A stretch of 64,000 nt of DNA from Datnioides undecimradiatus (taxonomy: Eukaryota > Chordata > Actinopteri > Lobotiformes > Datnioididae). Under the pieces are notes generated by a model. It was not told the origin of the DNA, searched no databases, and saw only the letters and a list, made by a program, of their open reading frames with translations. This document shows positions 11,525 through 31,324 of the stretch, piece after piece (the first letter of the stretch is position 1; every line of letters begins with the position of its first letter). A program made the translations under genes and the position numbers. Where the stretch lies: positions 5,504,026 through 5,568,025 of the forward strand of contig WARS01000046.1 of the NCBI GenBank assembly GCA_008933995.1, read 5' to 3'.

Positions 11525-14500
11525 ATGGAGACTCATTGCGATCAGGTAATACTCGCCAGTCAGCCGTTAGCTGCGAGTGTGGCTAGCACATTAGCTTTAG
11601 CGCTGTTTAGTTATGGAGACACATTGACCTGAGCATTGTTTACTTTAGCTGTTGTTAGCTGTTTCACTTTAGCTTAAGTTGTCTGTAGACCACAGGTTAT
11701 CTGAAGAAGGTTTTCTGATGGCTCTGTCGCGTTGATCAAGCTGATCAAGTTTAGGCGTAAAGGGAGGTATTTGCTGCTGTGTGTTAAGATAAATTATCAT
11801 AGCGTTAGTTTTAAATACATTGGGTTGTTTTCGATGGCGTAACGTCATAAATTACATGTTTGTTAAAGTCTTCAGGAGCGTAACGGTGTAGCTGCTTGTA
11901 AAGGAGCCTTCGTGTTGGAAAAAGCTGTTGCATTGCCTTATAATGAACTGCTGGTCGATTTGTGAGCCAGCGTTAGATGATTATCGGAGAGTTTTCTCAA
12001 TAGTTATTTGGATAAGTCATTTAAATGTTTTGCACAGGCTTGTTCCGGTTCCAGCCCAGATATATATTGCTCTAAATATAATTTCTTGTAACTGGTGTTT
12101 GAACTGTAGATCAAACAGAACAAGCTATTTGAATAACTCACCTTGGGCTGTGGGAACTTGTTAATGTGCATTACATTAATATTAATAATATTTATCTTTA
12201 TTTTAAGGATAAAACAAATAGTCAACAGTAATCATTCACAAATGCAACCCCCACCGTGTCTTGTATGTAGATTTTAGACTCACCCTCTAAAAACAGTTAC
12301 ATTGGGAGCTATTACCAGCCACCAGAAAGGATATTACCAAAACCAAGACAGCTGGAGCTTTCTGCACAACCATCCGTCAGCATGGATTCACAGATGAGCA
12401 GCCTTCAGATGTCACAGATCAAACCTAATATTGACAGCAGAGGTAGAGCACATCTATTTTGTCAAGCTTCTTGTTTCACACACTGTTTTTGGAATGGCCA
12501 TTACTGTGATTACCAGGTTTACTATTTTGTTCTTATTAACTCTTCATCAGCTGTTGTTGATGCACTGAAGACCCTCCAGCAGAAAATCAGGCGGTTGGAA
12601 CTGGAAAGGAAGCAAGCTGAGAAGAGCTACCGGCAGTTCTCACATGATGCTCAGAATGATCAACAGGTCACAGCCTCTTGCTCAGTGCCCAGTCAGTCAG
12701 CAGCAAGCCTGACTAAAAGTGATAACTCGGGCAGGAAAGGTAAGTGATGGAAGATGCAAAAGGAGAAACCACTGCTATTTTCTCCTTCATCATGTAAAGG
12801 CAAAGTCTTTTTTCTGAAGATGTTTAATTTAGTTGTGTTTCATGACAATAGAGCTGGACTCAAAACTGCAGTCTGCAGAGGCTCGGTGTAAGGTTCTTGA
12901 GAAGCAGCTGGACTACATGAGGAGGATGGTGGAAAATGCTAAGAAGGAGAGGAATGCGCTCATAGAGAATCAGGTAGTCTAAAGTGTTAAAACATGAAAA
13001 ATTCAAAGTCAGCAAATTTTGAAGGTAGATTTAATCTATTAACCTAATATATTACAGGTAAACTACAGTCTTTTATATAAAATTGTGTGAACTCACAGAA
13101 GCGTAACAAGTGATTTTGAACACTTTTGATCACCTGTGTTACCTCATTGTATTTCTGGGTGTGAGGAAGTAATGAAACATAGTGGCATAAATGCTACATG
13201 CATTTAAACCATACAAGCCACATAACCATATTATCTCTGTTTACTTCCCCACTAGGCTTCACTACAGAACCAGCAGCCAAGCTGCTCAGAGACCAAATCT
13301 CAGCGAGAGAAGCTAGAGAAACTTGAATCAGAGTGTCTTAAATTGAGTAGGACCCAGACTCAGGCAGAGGTGATAAACGTTTTTTTAATTCATTAGTCTA
13401 AACACTGATCATTGCAAGCTGAATGATGAGATCATTGTTTCAATGCAACCCCCAGGCAAAGCTTGCCATTTTGGAGGAAAAGCTACTGAAAGAAGAGCAT
13501 GAACGTCAGCTTGTTCAGGAGAAAGCAGACAAGGTCAGTCGACTCACATCAGTTACACAGTGACACATGAATCCACATTTTCACTGTGTCTTTTAATTCT
13601 CCTTTCCTTCATCAACAATTTTTATAATATATTAAAAATAACTATAAAAAGTACCTACTTTTACCCCCTGTAACATAATCTCTAGTAGGTTTTAAGTAGC
13701 ATAGTGTTCACTGTGGAATAATGGTAAGTGAATACAAAGAATCCTGGAAAAGGAAACAAAAAGAAAGAAGCTTCTTTTGACTTTAGCTGTGCTTTTACTG
13801 CCATGTTCACAGCTGCAGAAGGAACTGGACGTCAGCCTTCGATTATCTATGCCAGTTAATGAAGATATAAAGCCCAAGAAGAAAACAAAAAAGACCACCA
13901 AGGTGCTTTTCTTACTAATAAAAATAAACTGCCTGTATTTAGTTGATGAGGGAGCTATTTGTTCTTGCACATTGTAGTGATAACACCTGTCTTCTACATT
14001 AGAAAACCTCCAGACAGAATGAGCTGGCAGCACCAAGCAGCCCCAAGTACAAAAAAATGCCCTTTGTTGCAGGAACAGTAAGTCGGTTCTGCCGCTCTGC
14101 ACGCACTCTGAAAACACCATATTATTAACTATTTGATTCCTTGTGATTGATTTCGATCTCCCCCTACCCGTCACAGTCAACAAGCCCAAGCCACTCAGTC
14201 CATGCAAACATACAGAGCATCCTCCACATGATGAAGCACCATCAGCCCCAGCTGTGTGAACGAGTGAGCGCGCTGCACAAGTCTGGTTGTGGAGTCAAAA
14301 AAAGCCTCCAAAAGGACTTTTCTCCATCTCCTCGCAAGCCTGACAGGGAGCCTGAACAAGAACATCAGCCACTGGGCTCACTGTCTGACCTGCTCCTGGC
14401 TCTGCAGGATGAGCTTGGACAAATGAGCTTGTGAGTAAACTTCTTTTAAATTGTTTTGTTTTCACTTTTACACAGTCAGTAATCTGTTTTTGTGTTTGAT

Positions 14501-15057
14501 TTTTTTGGTGTGTGTGTGTGTGTATGGGTGGGGGGGTTGTCAGTGAGCATCAAGAGTTGGTAGGCCAGATAGATGCAACCCAACATCACGAGCAGAGGCA
14601 GGACCTGCAGAAAGAACTGGAAAGGTTGGTCGCCAGGATGGAGGAAAAGGGAGCTCAGATCACTAAGCTCCGCAAACACCAGCAGACGGTATATGAACCT
14701 TATTTCAGTACTATCCAGAGTCACGTGTGAAATTTCTTACCTTTTTAAACAAACTTTGTAGATGTGTAAATGTGTTGTATGCTTATTGGAATGTCTGTAG
14801 CATCAGATAATTTCCATCTAGGTGTTCTGTTGTCTTTAACTCCCACACAGGTCCGTAAATTAACCCAGAGCCAGCCACGCATTGAGGAGCACGTGGCCAA
14901 AAAGACGAGTGGCATCAAGCCCCCTGTTCCTTCTCCTGTTAAGGCTAAGCAGAAAGGAAAGAAAGGTGCAATTACACACAACAGCCTGCAGCTTCTTAGA
15001 GAAACACAGAAGTTCAGGAACAGCCTAAAACAAGACGACCTGTCCTGGGAAACATGA
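11525..15057 (+). CDS. cep57l1: Centrosomal protein 57-like 1 (CEP57L1), complete, 11 coding exons
   Basis: CEP57L1 is a centrosome and microtubule-binding coiled-coil protein, paralogue of CEP57. Coding exons: 11525-11545, 12271-12442, 12551-12739, 12852-12973, 13256-13369, 13456-13533, 13813-13902, 14003-14077, 14177-14430, 14544-14688 and 14851-15057. Phases agree at every junction and give 488 residues (human protein about 460). The first exon codes only seven residues (METHCDQ). Exon 2 then supplies the family N-terminal motif GSYYQPPER. The N-terminal half is coiled coil (AVVDALKTLQQKIRRLELER onward). A lysine-rich linker (KPKKKTKKTTKK) and MPFVAG follow. The C-terminal microtubule-binding half has LSDLLLALQDELGQMSFEHQ. 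The C-terminus DDLSWET matches the vertebrate DDIMWEQ end, which favours CEP57L1 over CEP57, as does the cd164/ppil6 neighbourhood. In exon 2 two AGs compete as acceptor; only the first (before ATTTTAG) keeps the frame. Confidence 0.95.
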
Positions 15058-15400
15058 AGTTGTCTGAGAGACCTGCTGTGTGCTGCCTTTGACAATGCAG
15101 CTGGTTGGCCCACAGGGCCCCTGTTGATTTCTTTCAGCCTCTTTGTGCCTCTCTTTAAATAGCCTCTGGGACATTTTTAGCAACAAATGAAAAGAGGGAA
15201 TAAAGTGTTTTTGTGTTTTGACAATGTGTTGCTCATCAAACCTAATAATCAGTAGGTTATTGATCTTGCACATAGAGGATCCTTCATAGGTAGAGGGTGT
15301 GTAGATAAAGAACCATGACCTTATCACCAATGAAATTGGAGTAATCTATTTTTTATATTTAAACATTTGAATAAAGCTTATTCTCAACATATTGCAAAAG
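15058..15400 (+). terminator. cep57l1: cep57l1 3' UTR with polyadenylation signals
   Basis: AATAAA occurs at about 15199-15204, followed by a GT-rich stretch (GTGTTTTTGTGTTTTG), a good cleavage context. A second AATAAA lies near 15370. The first is the more likely main site. Confidence 0.6.
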
Positions 15401-18400
15401 CATTTTTGTTCACATTTGAACTCTGCGCCATTGTTTGGACTTCATACTGACAGCCACTAGGTGGCAGTGCTCAACCTATGTCTGTTTAAAACATGAGAAG
15501 GCTTTTACCCCAACACACCATCCAGTTGCATGCATAATAACAAAATGTATCTTTATAGTGTTGCATACAGCAGTCTAGCTCCTACTGTTCTTAACACTCT
15601 GTAATTGAGATGCACCAAATGCTTTGTGATCTCTGCTACAGCAGCTGGCTGGAAGCAGCTGGATAAATGTAGCCCTGACCACGGGACAAACGGATGTGGT
15701 TTTTACTGTGCTCAAGTGAAGCAAGCTGCTTTTTTCAGTATTGTGCTATTTCACGCAGCCAAGACAGCTCAATTTCCTTTAAAAGTAACTATGACAGCTA
15801 TTACTCATCCTAATTGTAAGCTGGTCAGACGTTTCTGGCGTGGATGAGGCTTTTATATTTGCTCTCTGTTTATTTGCGTCAGCCACCTTTTTATGGGATG
15901 AATAACCACGTGTGAAGACATTCTTGCATTATCTCATTATCAGGCCTTGGTCAACATTTTTATTGCCTCTTCATCAGGTCACACTTTTTAATAAGCACAC
16001 AGCATTTCTGAACATGCAGTTAATCTCAGTCACTCCCCACATCACCAGTTTGTCAGCAGTTAAATCCCAAACTGTTGAAATAATAACTAAAATCAAGAAC
16101 AGCAACATCTCTAACTTCTCTGTCCAAGGTCTCAGGTCATGGGAGAAGAAAACAGCTGATTGTTATCATTGCTATCCGCATTCAGTCTTTTCAGTTCATT
16201 ATGGAGCTTGGTCCTGGTATTCCCGGCATGACTCTGAGTTCACTGCATGGTTAAATGGACTGAGCTGGTGTATGAGAGAGAGAGACTAAACCTAATGCAT
16301 TGTTTTTCCTGCGCTCCCATATTAGATTACGGAGCATGACTGGACACAGCAATCTGGTTAGCTGAGGCAAGGCGAGACCCCTCTATGCCCACATACAACA
16401 TCTCCATCCCCTCCTATCCACTCTCCTGACCCTGCAGCTCTGATACCTTGTGACTGCACACCCCTCTTTTTGTGTGGTAATGAATAGCAGTGGTGTGTTC
16501 ACAGAGGAGCGTGTGTAGGAGGCCAGGGTAGATACGAGTTTGCGGAAAGCATTTTGTTGTGGGTGAAAGGAAGAAACCTATAAACAGCCACTAGTCTATC
16601 ATCGTATAAAGATATGACTATAGTATCACATTCAAACAAGATAAAGGATTTGCCTACAAGTCAAGTAAAGATCAAATGGGAAACTGAAAAGTAACATCCT
16701 CTGTGTGTGTATACAAGTTAACTGGTCACAGAAAAGTTGGCTGACTGTAGCATTTGCCACTTCTTAGTGAAAAGTATGTAAGAAATATCCTTGATATAGG
16801 AGCAGAAGCTTTTTATCTATGTCCAGTAACGGGACATACTAAGTGCAGAGGTACAGATTATTTTTAATGTACACACAAGAGAGGAGTTGTGGTGCGGTCG
16901 TCCTAAAAACAGTCCCTCCTGAAACTCTTTTTGGTTCTGGGAAAGCTGTGCCAGCTAGGGACTCTGGGCCACTGGAAGAATAACAGTCTGTTCAGCACAA
17001 ACACATTTTGTACGCACACACCTCGTTCAAGAATGTACTCGAGTATACAGACCATGATACTTAAGTTTGCACACAGAACAACACACACGCTGACATTTCC
17101 TCTGAAGCAACTTTTTTTTTTTTTTTTGCTACATAAGCAAAACCTTGCCGTGACCCTGGAAACTCCGTGCGTCCTGTCATGAGCACAAAAGGGTAAAAAC
17201 TTGACGTGAAAAAATGTTTTGTTTTGAACAGAGGAATGTTTTCTGGCTTTGGCTATCACTGACACCTTTAGATATTAATGGTGCACAACAACCAACGTTA
17301 TTAATGACTGCAATGAACTTTGTGCCTGTTTCCTTTTCTGTTATACACAGAAAGTAAAAAAACATTAAGATGGTGCAACAGATGTCATGTACCATTTCTC
17401 TCATCGCCAGGCAAGGTGAGCACCAATTAAAATAGTAGCACACTCCTTAAATCTTACTCTAAAACAGAATAATGTGGCCCTCAGGAGACGCTGTGACTGT
17501 GCATTGGATGATTGCCAAGCTTTTAATTTATGTATGGCCAAAGGGGGGCACTAGTGTCACCAAAAACAGAAATTTTCTTTATTATCAGCTACAGTGGCGG
17601 CTCACAACCAGACAGACTCGCCTGAAATGTGACCGCTGTTGTTTTCTAGGGAGGGGATGAAGGCACGTCTTCATGGTGAGCATGTTTCAAGGATTGTTTC
17701 ACTTGAGGGAGCCCTGAAGAGGTAAAACTATGAAGCATCACAATGGAGGTACAAAATTTAGATGGAGTGTATTGACGGGATGGGGTGAAACCAGCATGTG
17801 CAACATCAGAAATTCATGTCAAATATGAATCTGATTATACTCCTAAATTATGTTAGTGGTTTTCCCAATAGACTCCAAACCTTAATGACCAGTACAATCA
17901 GACATAGGAGCAGGTAAAGCTCACTATGGGGTGAGACAAAGGCCAGTTACAGTCAGTTTGTTAGTTTATTAACCAAATGAGACAAAACGGCTAAGTCAAT
18001 AGTTTGGCACCATTCTTGCAGAGATCAAGATCAGAAACCTCATTAATATCTGTACTGTGAATATGAAACTAAAACTAGTATTTGGTTTAAAGTCTGGAAA
18101 CACCTACCATGATTCAGTCCAGTGTTAACAAAACACACAGGAATTTATTTATTGCTAAGACTTAAAAATAATTGAAGAGTGCCAAAGTTTCAGATGTCTG
18201 GATTTCCAGATACTGTAACTGTTTAGATTAATTTGTCGTTTGCTGCTTTAGTATTAATTTCTTTCTTGAAAGGGGAACTTGCTGACCTTGTATCAACTAC
18301 ACTCGTACACACAGGACAAGAGAAAGTAAAGCCTGAACTTGATACCTTTTGTCGTCTGGGCAACTAGCCGTTCAACTGTAACCATGGTGACGGAGGCCCA

Positions 18401-18504
18401 CACTGAGACCTGGCTGTGTATCACCGTCCCACTTGTGATTTGTCATGTAAATTACCAGCGCCAAGAAAGTTGAGACTATTGTCAAATGAGGGTGACACAG
18501 CGTT
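15401..18504. other. Intergenic interval between cep57l1 and cd164
   Basis: Apart from the CTCF core I see no supported gene. Open frames at 15605-15847, 15912-16289 and 16903-17265 lack recognisable domains or matching splice sites. In human a CCDC162 locus occupies the equivalent position; I could not find an exon of such a gene here on either strand. Confidence 0.55.
15454..15467 (+). promoter_or_regulatory. CTCF-binding core motif
   Basis: CCACTAGGTGGCAG matches every position of the vertebrate CTCF core consensus CCASYAGRKGGCRS. It lies just past the cep57l1 3' end. Occupancy cannot be told from sequence. Confidence 0.6.
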
Positions 18505-21500
18505 TTGTTTAACAATATTCAAACTTTATTGATTTTACATTGTGAAACTAAAGGCAACACTAGAAAACAAGGCACAAAATAAAAGGTTGGAGAGAAAAAA
18601 GGGAGCACAAAACAAGCAGAGAACATTTCAGGGGTCATTGTGTCACCTGCAATGTCTACATATGGCTGTGTGTCAATAGTTGTGTGTGTCTAACTGAGGT
18701 GGGAACAAAGCCCCACCCCCACCAAAAAAAAATTAAAAAAATAAATCGTACCTACACGATGGATGGCCTCTTACAAAAAAGGTAAAAATATGGCACTACA
18801 GTGTGTGCACAGAGCAATAAAGCCACAAGGCAAAGGAGGGAATCAAAAAGCTTTTTACTCATTGCTCTTGGAACTGAACACTGCAAGGCTGAAAACCGAT
18901 AGGAGAGCCCTCCATGACCATGCGAATTTGGATTTTGAACGCAAAATCCTGTGACAGAAACAAGCCATTCGATGCAACAGTTGAACTTTACAAACAAAGT
19001 GAACTTCAAGTCATTATGTGACCGTTTGCATTATGGAGGAAATGTTGCAACATAGAACAATAGACGTCTGTGGCTGTGGTTACAACATTATGGGTAAGTT
19101 ATTGTATTACAACAGCACTGGTGAGATGTTGTCCAGGCTAGAACCAGGCTTCATCTAGTCAAAAACTGTGCCATTCACAAGCTGGCTACAGCCATTTCAG
19201 CAGCATTTTACACATTTACAATTCTATTTTGCGAGTGGTCAAATGGGGGCACTTAAATGCTACTGAAATGCTAGCTATTAAGTATGAGATACACCTGACA
19301 AATGCTAAAACAGCCTGGTTATGGCGTCGACAACTTGTCATGAACAAATACTCTGTGGGTTTGATCAAGAAGTTAAGGCTGAGTGTGACAAAACAAGACA
19401 TTTAAGCAGAATACAACACAGAAAACCACATCACAGGGGTCTGAAAGTGCGGAGTCCCATTGATATTTAATAGGTGTGGCATATTATTTTACAAACTACA
19501 ACTATATATGGATATTAACTGAATAAGGCACTTTTCCTTAAGAGGTGCACAGACTGAGTTAGTAACTTGTAGGAGAAGCTGCAGAGAGGCAACACAATGG
19601 ACATCTATTGGTATCCATGGATGCCAGAGGTGTTTTGACACACCAAGATGCCAACATGTGATGCTGTGTTCTTAAGGAATGCAGCTAACATGTCCAAAAG
19701 AGTGAGCACTCGGACTTGATTCAGTGGTTGTCCAGCGTGGCACAAGACAGCTGTGAATTAAACTCAAAATGTTTTGCTAAATTTGGGGCGAAGGCTCTCC
19801 ACATGCAGAGGATGTACAGGTGGGTGCAGCTAAGGCAGAACTCTGTAGCCTACTCGCCATAGTTGGGTCTTTGGGCTGTAGCCTAATGCCACCAGGTGAC
19901 TAGGTTAAAAAGGCGTGTTAATGGTGAGCAGCAGAAAACGTGTGACGAAAGCAAAAACAAAAAGGAAAAGGAAATAAAAAAACAAGGTGATTATTCATCC
20001 ATTATCTATTACTATTCAAGACTGAGTATTTATACAAGCATCTGATTTTTTTTTTTTTTTTGGCTGAGTCATGAAAACATTTACAAAGACAACATTACAA
20101 AACAAAGCTTGTCAGTGCAATGCTCAATTTCCATGCCAAAACTGAGGACTTTGGCTTAATGCACACTGTTTCAAGGCATTCTTTCAGCTAGCATATGGGC
20201 TAATCACAAATAATCAAGTGGTTTGTAAGTGGGTCTAAATCCTACAGAGCATATGCAATGGGAAGAGAAAAATCACGACTCCAAGCATCCAGCATGCAAT
20301 TAAGAAAAAAAAGCATCTAACAAAACATTCTTGACACTGACAAGCCGCTACGAGCAAAATGTACTGATAAACACTCCTTCATTTAGCCTTTCCTCAAGTT
20401 GAAACCAAGAAGATAAACAAAAACAGGACATGGCTATGTACAGGAGGGACAAATGGGAGTGGGAAAAAATCACACAGTTAGCAGCAAGCTAAGTAGAGAT
20501 CTTGACATGAGCTCTAGCCCGGCCACTTAGTTGTTGCAGTTTTGCACCTCATTCACAATCCACTCATTTACACGGCAAAGTCAGAAATCAGAGGTGCAAC
20601 GCTCATTTAACCAAACCAGCACTCAAACAGTCCAACATTTACACCTCTATGCACTCTCTTCTATACGCAGGTATTTAAATTAAGTCCAATATTTTTGCCT
20701 TTTTCTCATTAAAACAAAGAAGGTTCACTCCCAGATTTACAGCACCGAACAGTGGTCCAAAATTTCCTGCCAGCTCATTTTTCCATGTTTTGAATTGCAG
20801 CACAATTTACAACCGAGTTCTGAAACATAAATAGTGAAGTGTGAGGAAATTTTGCAGCAGTATTGGGCGCTTAATAGGCGGGAGCAACTTTAAATGATTC
20901 AATAACACAAGTAACATGAGAAGACCATAGGTTTTACGCGCTGAATATAGTCTTCGACTTATAGGGATAAACTTCAATCCTGACTGACTAAGGCCCCTCG
21001 AAAGACAACTATCTACTGTATTCTTCAACAATAAATCTTCAGTCCAGCTGGGATACTACGGTTCTCACCAATATCAGCACCACGATACCATTTCTTTTTA
21101 GAAATATAAACTAATCATAACACTCGGGCCTCAATCAAAAGAAAAGACTCATCCTCCTCCAAGTCTCTCTTTAAGTCAAACTGGACATTAAAGGCACTTC
21201 ACTGCTATCACTGTTCACATCAAGAAGGTGCATGCCATTTTGTTTAATTGTCCCATTATATCTATTATCTACATTAATAAAGAAAATTCTTATTTTTGAA
21301 AAAGTCTACAATCTTTAGGCCTTTATGGTTCCTCCACCTAAATGGGCCCAAAGCTCACCATTAGCAAATCAAGAGGGTAAGGATCAGAAATAAAAGTTGT
21401 AAGATTAAAAGATGGGAGTTGAACTTTTTACATGATTTATTGCATTGAGCCGCTCTACTGGCAGTTGGTTTTTGATGATTTTATAACGAGTCCTGGGTGA

Positions 21501-22267
21501 AAGATTTCCCCAGGGAAGTCAACAGCAGAAAACGCGCAGCACTCCTAAATCCCAAGGGAGACACCCAAAGTTAGACCAGAAGGATCGCCATTTCTTTTGT
21601 TAAGATGACGGAAGATGATTGGGTGTTGCTTTTTTGATTCACCCCACCTCCTTTGAATCATCTATAAACACATATACACGATACAGCTGCATGGAGGAGA
21701 GAGAACCTGCCCACTGCTCAACAGGCTGAAAGCAATACTGAATCATCACAGTCGTCACATTTAAAGAACGGCTGTGAACTCAAACAGTGTTTCTAAATTT
21801 AAAAAAAAACAAACCAGGATGTAAACGCTACCAGTGTGCAGCTGTAGTACTCAGAAGCATCAACAGGAAATGAACTTTGTACACATGAGTAATGCTTTAA
21901 CCCTCGTGTTGTTTTAAATTGCGAAAGCACACAAACGCCCTCACTTTACTAGAAAATGGTCTTTGCAGAATGACTAAGAGCAGGAGGGGGGAGTGGCGAC
22001 CAGATGACGTAATCCATATGCTCATGTCTTAAATGTCATATCACTGGAGTTCTGTTTAGTTAGTGCGATGTGAATTATCATATATACAGACTACAAACAG
22101 CAGCGATATTGCAAGCCTAAACCATAAGTGGGACACACGTCAAAAACCTGCTTGAAAACACTGTTTGAGTCCATCGTGATGAGTGCGTGCCAAGTAGGGA
22201 GTCTTCTCTGGAAGGTTCTAATTGGTGGGGACAGATCAGGTGATGTGGATCCAAAAGTGCGGCTTCT
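18505..22267 (-). other. cd164: Probable long cd164 3' UTR
   Basis: The sequence downstream of the cd164 stop holds no other gene. Minus-strand AATAAA signals occur at 21436-21441 and at 18525-18530. Human CD164 also has a long 3' UTR, so use of the distal signal, giving about 3.7 kb of UTR, is plausible, with the proximal signal as a short form of about 0.85 kb. The extent is an inference; a transcript is needed to prove it. Confidence 0.5.
18525..18530 (-). terminator. cd164: Distal cd164 polyadenylation signal
   Basis: TTTATT on the plus strand reads AATAAA on the minus strand. A T/G-rich stretch follows in the transcript direction (near 18504-18512 on the plus strand, seen as runs of A and C). 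Confidence 0.45.
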
Positions 22268-30108
<7,841 letters not shown>

Positions 30109-30272
30109 GACTGCAGACAACTTATTGCTCCTAGCTGCTCGACGGGGAAAACGTATCAGCAGAGAAACGTCGAGAATGAGACTTGAATGATTTCACGGCT
30201 TCCTCCCGTCTTGCGTCTCTTGTCGATGCTGCTGTTGCTGCTCCAGGGCTCCTCACTTCCTATTTGACAGGT

Positions 30273-30278
30273 CACGTG
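30273..30278 (-). promoter_or_regulatory. cd164: CACGTG E-box (CLEAR-like) in the cd164 promoter
   Basis: The sequence GTCACGTGGC lies 165 bp upstream of the cd164 ATG. It differs from the TFEB/TFE3 CLEAR consensus GTCACGTGAC at one position. CD164 is a lysosomal membrane protein, so a lysosomal-gene element here is plausible, though USF-type factors bind the same core. Confidence 0.5.
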
Positions 30279-30461
30279 GCACTTTTTCACTGGGAGGGGT
30301 GAGAAAAACCAAGTGCGCGAGAGCTGCGTACACGTCAGAGGCCAAAAGAGAAAAAAGGGGTTGCTTCATATTATCGAGCTGCGGGGTTTCACTTCTGTCA
30401 TACTCGGCCACCTGAGGCACCGCTCACAAATACCAGTTCAAATAAATACGCCAAAAACGTA

Positions 30462-30469
30462 TGACGTCA
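30462..30469. promoter_or_regulatory. cd164: Palindromic CRE (TGACGTCA) upstream of cd164
   Basis: A perfect 8-base CREB/ATF site lies 354 bp upstream of the cd164 start codon. Function is inferred from the motif alone. Confidence 0.45.
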
Positions 30470-30499
30470 AAAACACTGAATACTAAATAATAATATCGA

Positions 30500-31324
30500 T
30501 GGATTAATTGACTGTGTCCAAGACGCACTGAGGACCCAAGCACCGATCAGCATTATTATTATACAGTTAGCACATTATCTAGTGAAATGATGTCAGGAAC
30601 TTGTTCAGAGTAAATTAAGTAAGTGAGTATATCACTGTGTGTGCTCCAACACAGATACAGGTACAGCCTCCACTTCATGGCAAATACCAGTGAGTTATTG
30701 ATTTCATTTATATTATGAGAAGTAATCGCGGGTCAAACACACATCTTAAACATTGTAAACACTGCTCATGGCTATACACAGTAAAATTGTGTTTAGCCAT
30801 GAATTTGTAACCGCTTGCTTTATCTTTGCATATCACTGGGGAAATTATAATCTGACTTACTTACTGGCATGGTAAAAAAATATATATATATCTGTTCATA
30901 ATGAATGAAATGATGATATCTGTTGAGCAACACATTTCATATGCTAAAGACAAATATTATTTTCAGCACATGAATATCATGTCATGTATCTGCACAGGTT
31001 TACACTGGGCTGATTTGACATTAACAGATACTGTACATAGTGTTGCTTTTAACTAAATGTGTGGTGATTACACATTAAATTACTTACAAAAATTCAAAGA
31101 AACCAGTTTAGAGCAGAGAAACAAGAAACACCTAAACAAACGGGAAATTGTATTGAACACAGAGTCATGCAGATTATAAACAGTATCCCAAATTACAAAT
31201 GCATAGAGTTTTGTCGAAAAACAAAAAATACTTTTTTGCAGTCATATGATACATGTATCTTGTGTTTATTTTACTACATGAAAAACATAATTTAAAAAAG
31301 ACATCAGTAAGAAATGTGCAGGTG
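30500..31324. other. cd164/ppil6 intergenic interval and ppil6 3' flank
   Basis: AT-rich sequence between the cd164 promoter and the ppil6 stop codon. The ppil6 3' UTR must lie in its right-hand part. No further gene seen. Confidence 0.5.

Noticed and set aside
13692..14207. 171-codon minus-strand frame
   Set aside because: It overlaps cep57l1 exons 7-9 in antisense and is a shadow frame.
30598..30607. p53 half-site GAACTTGTTC
   Set aside because: Only one half-site is present, with no partner at suitable spacing, and it is far from sesn1.
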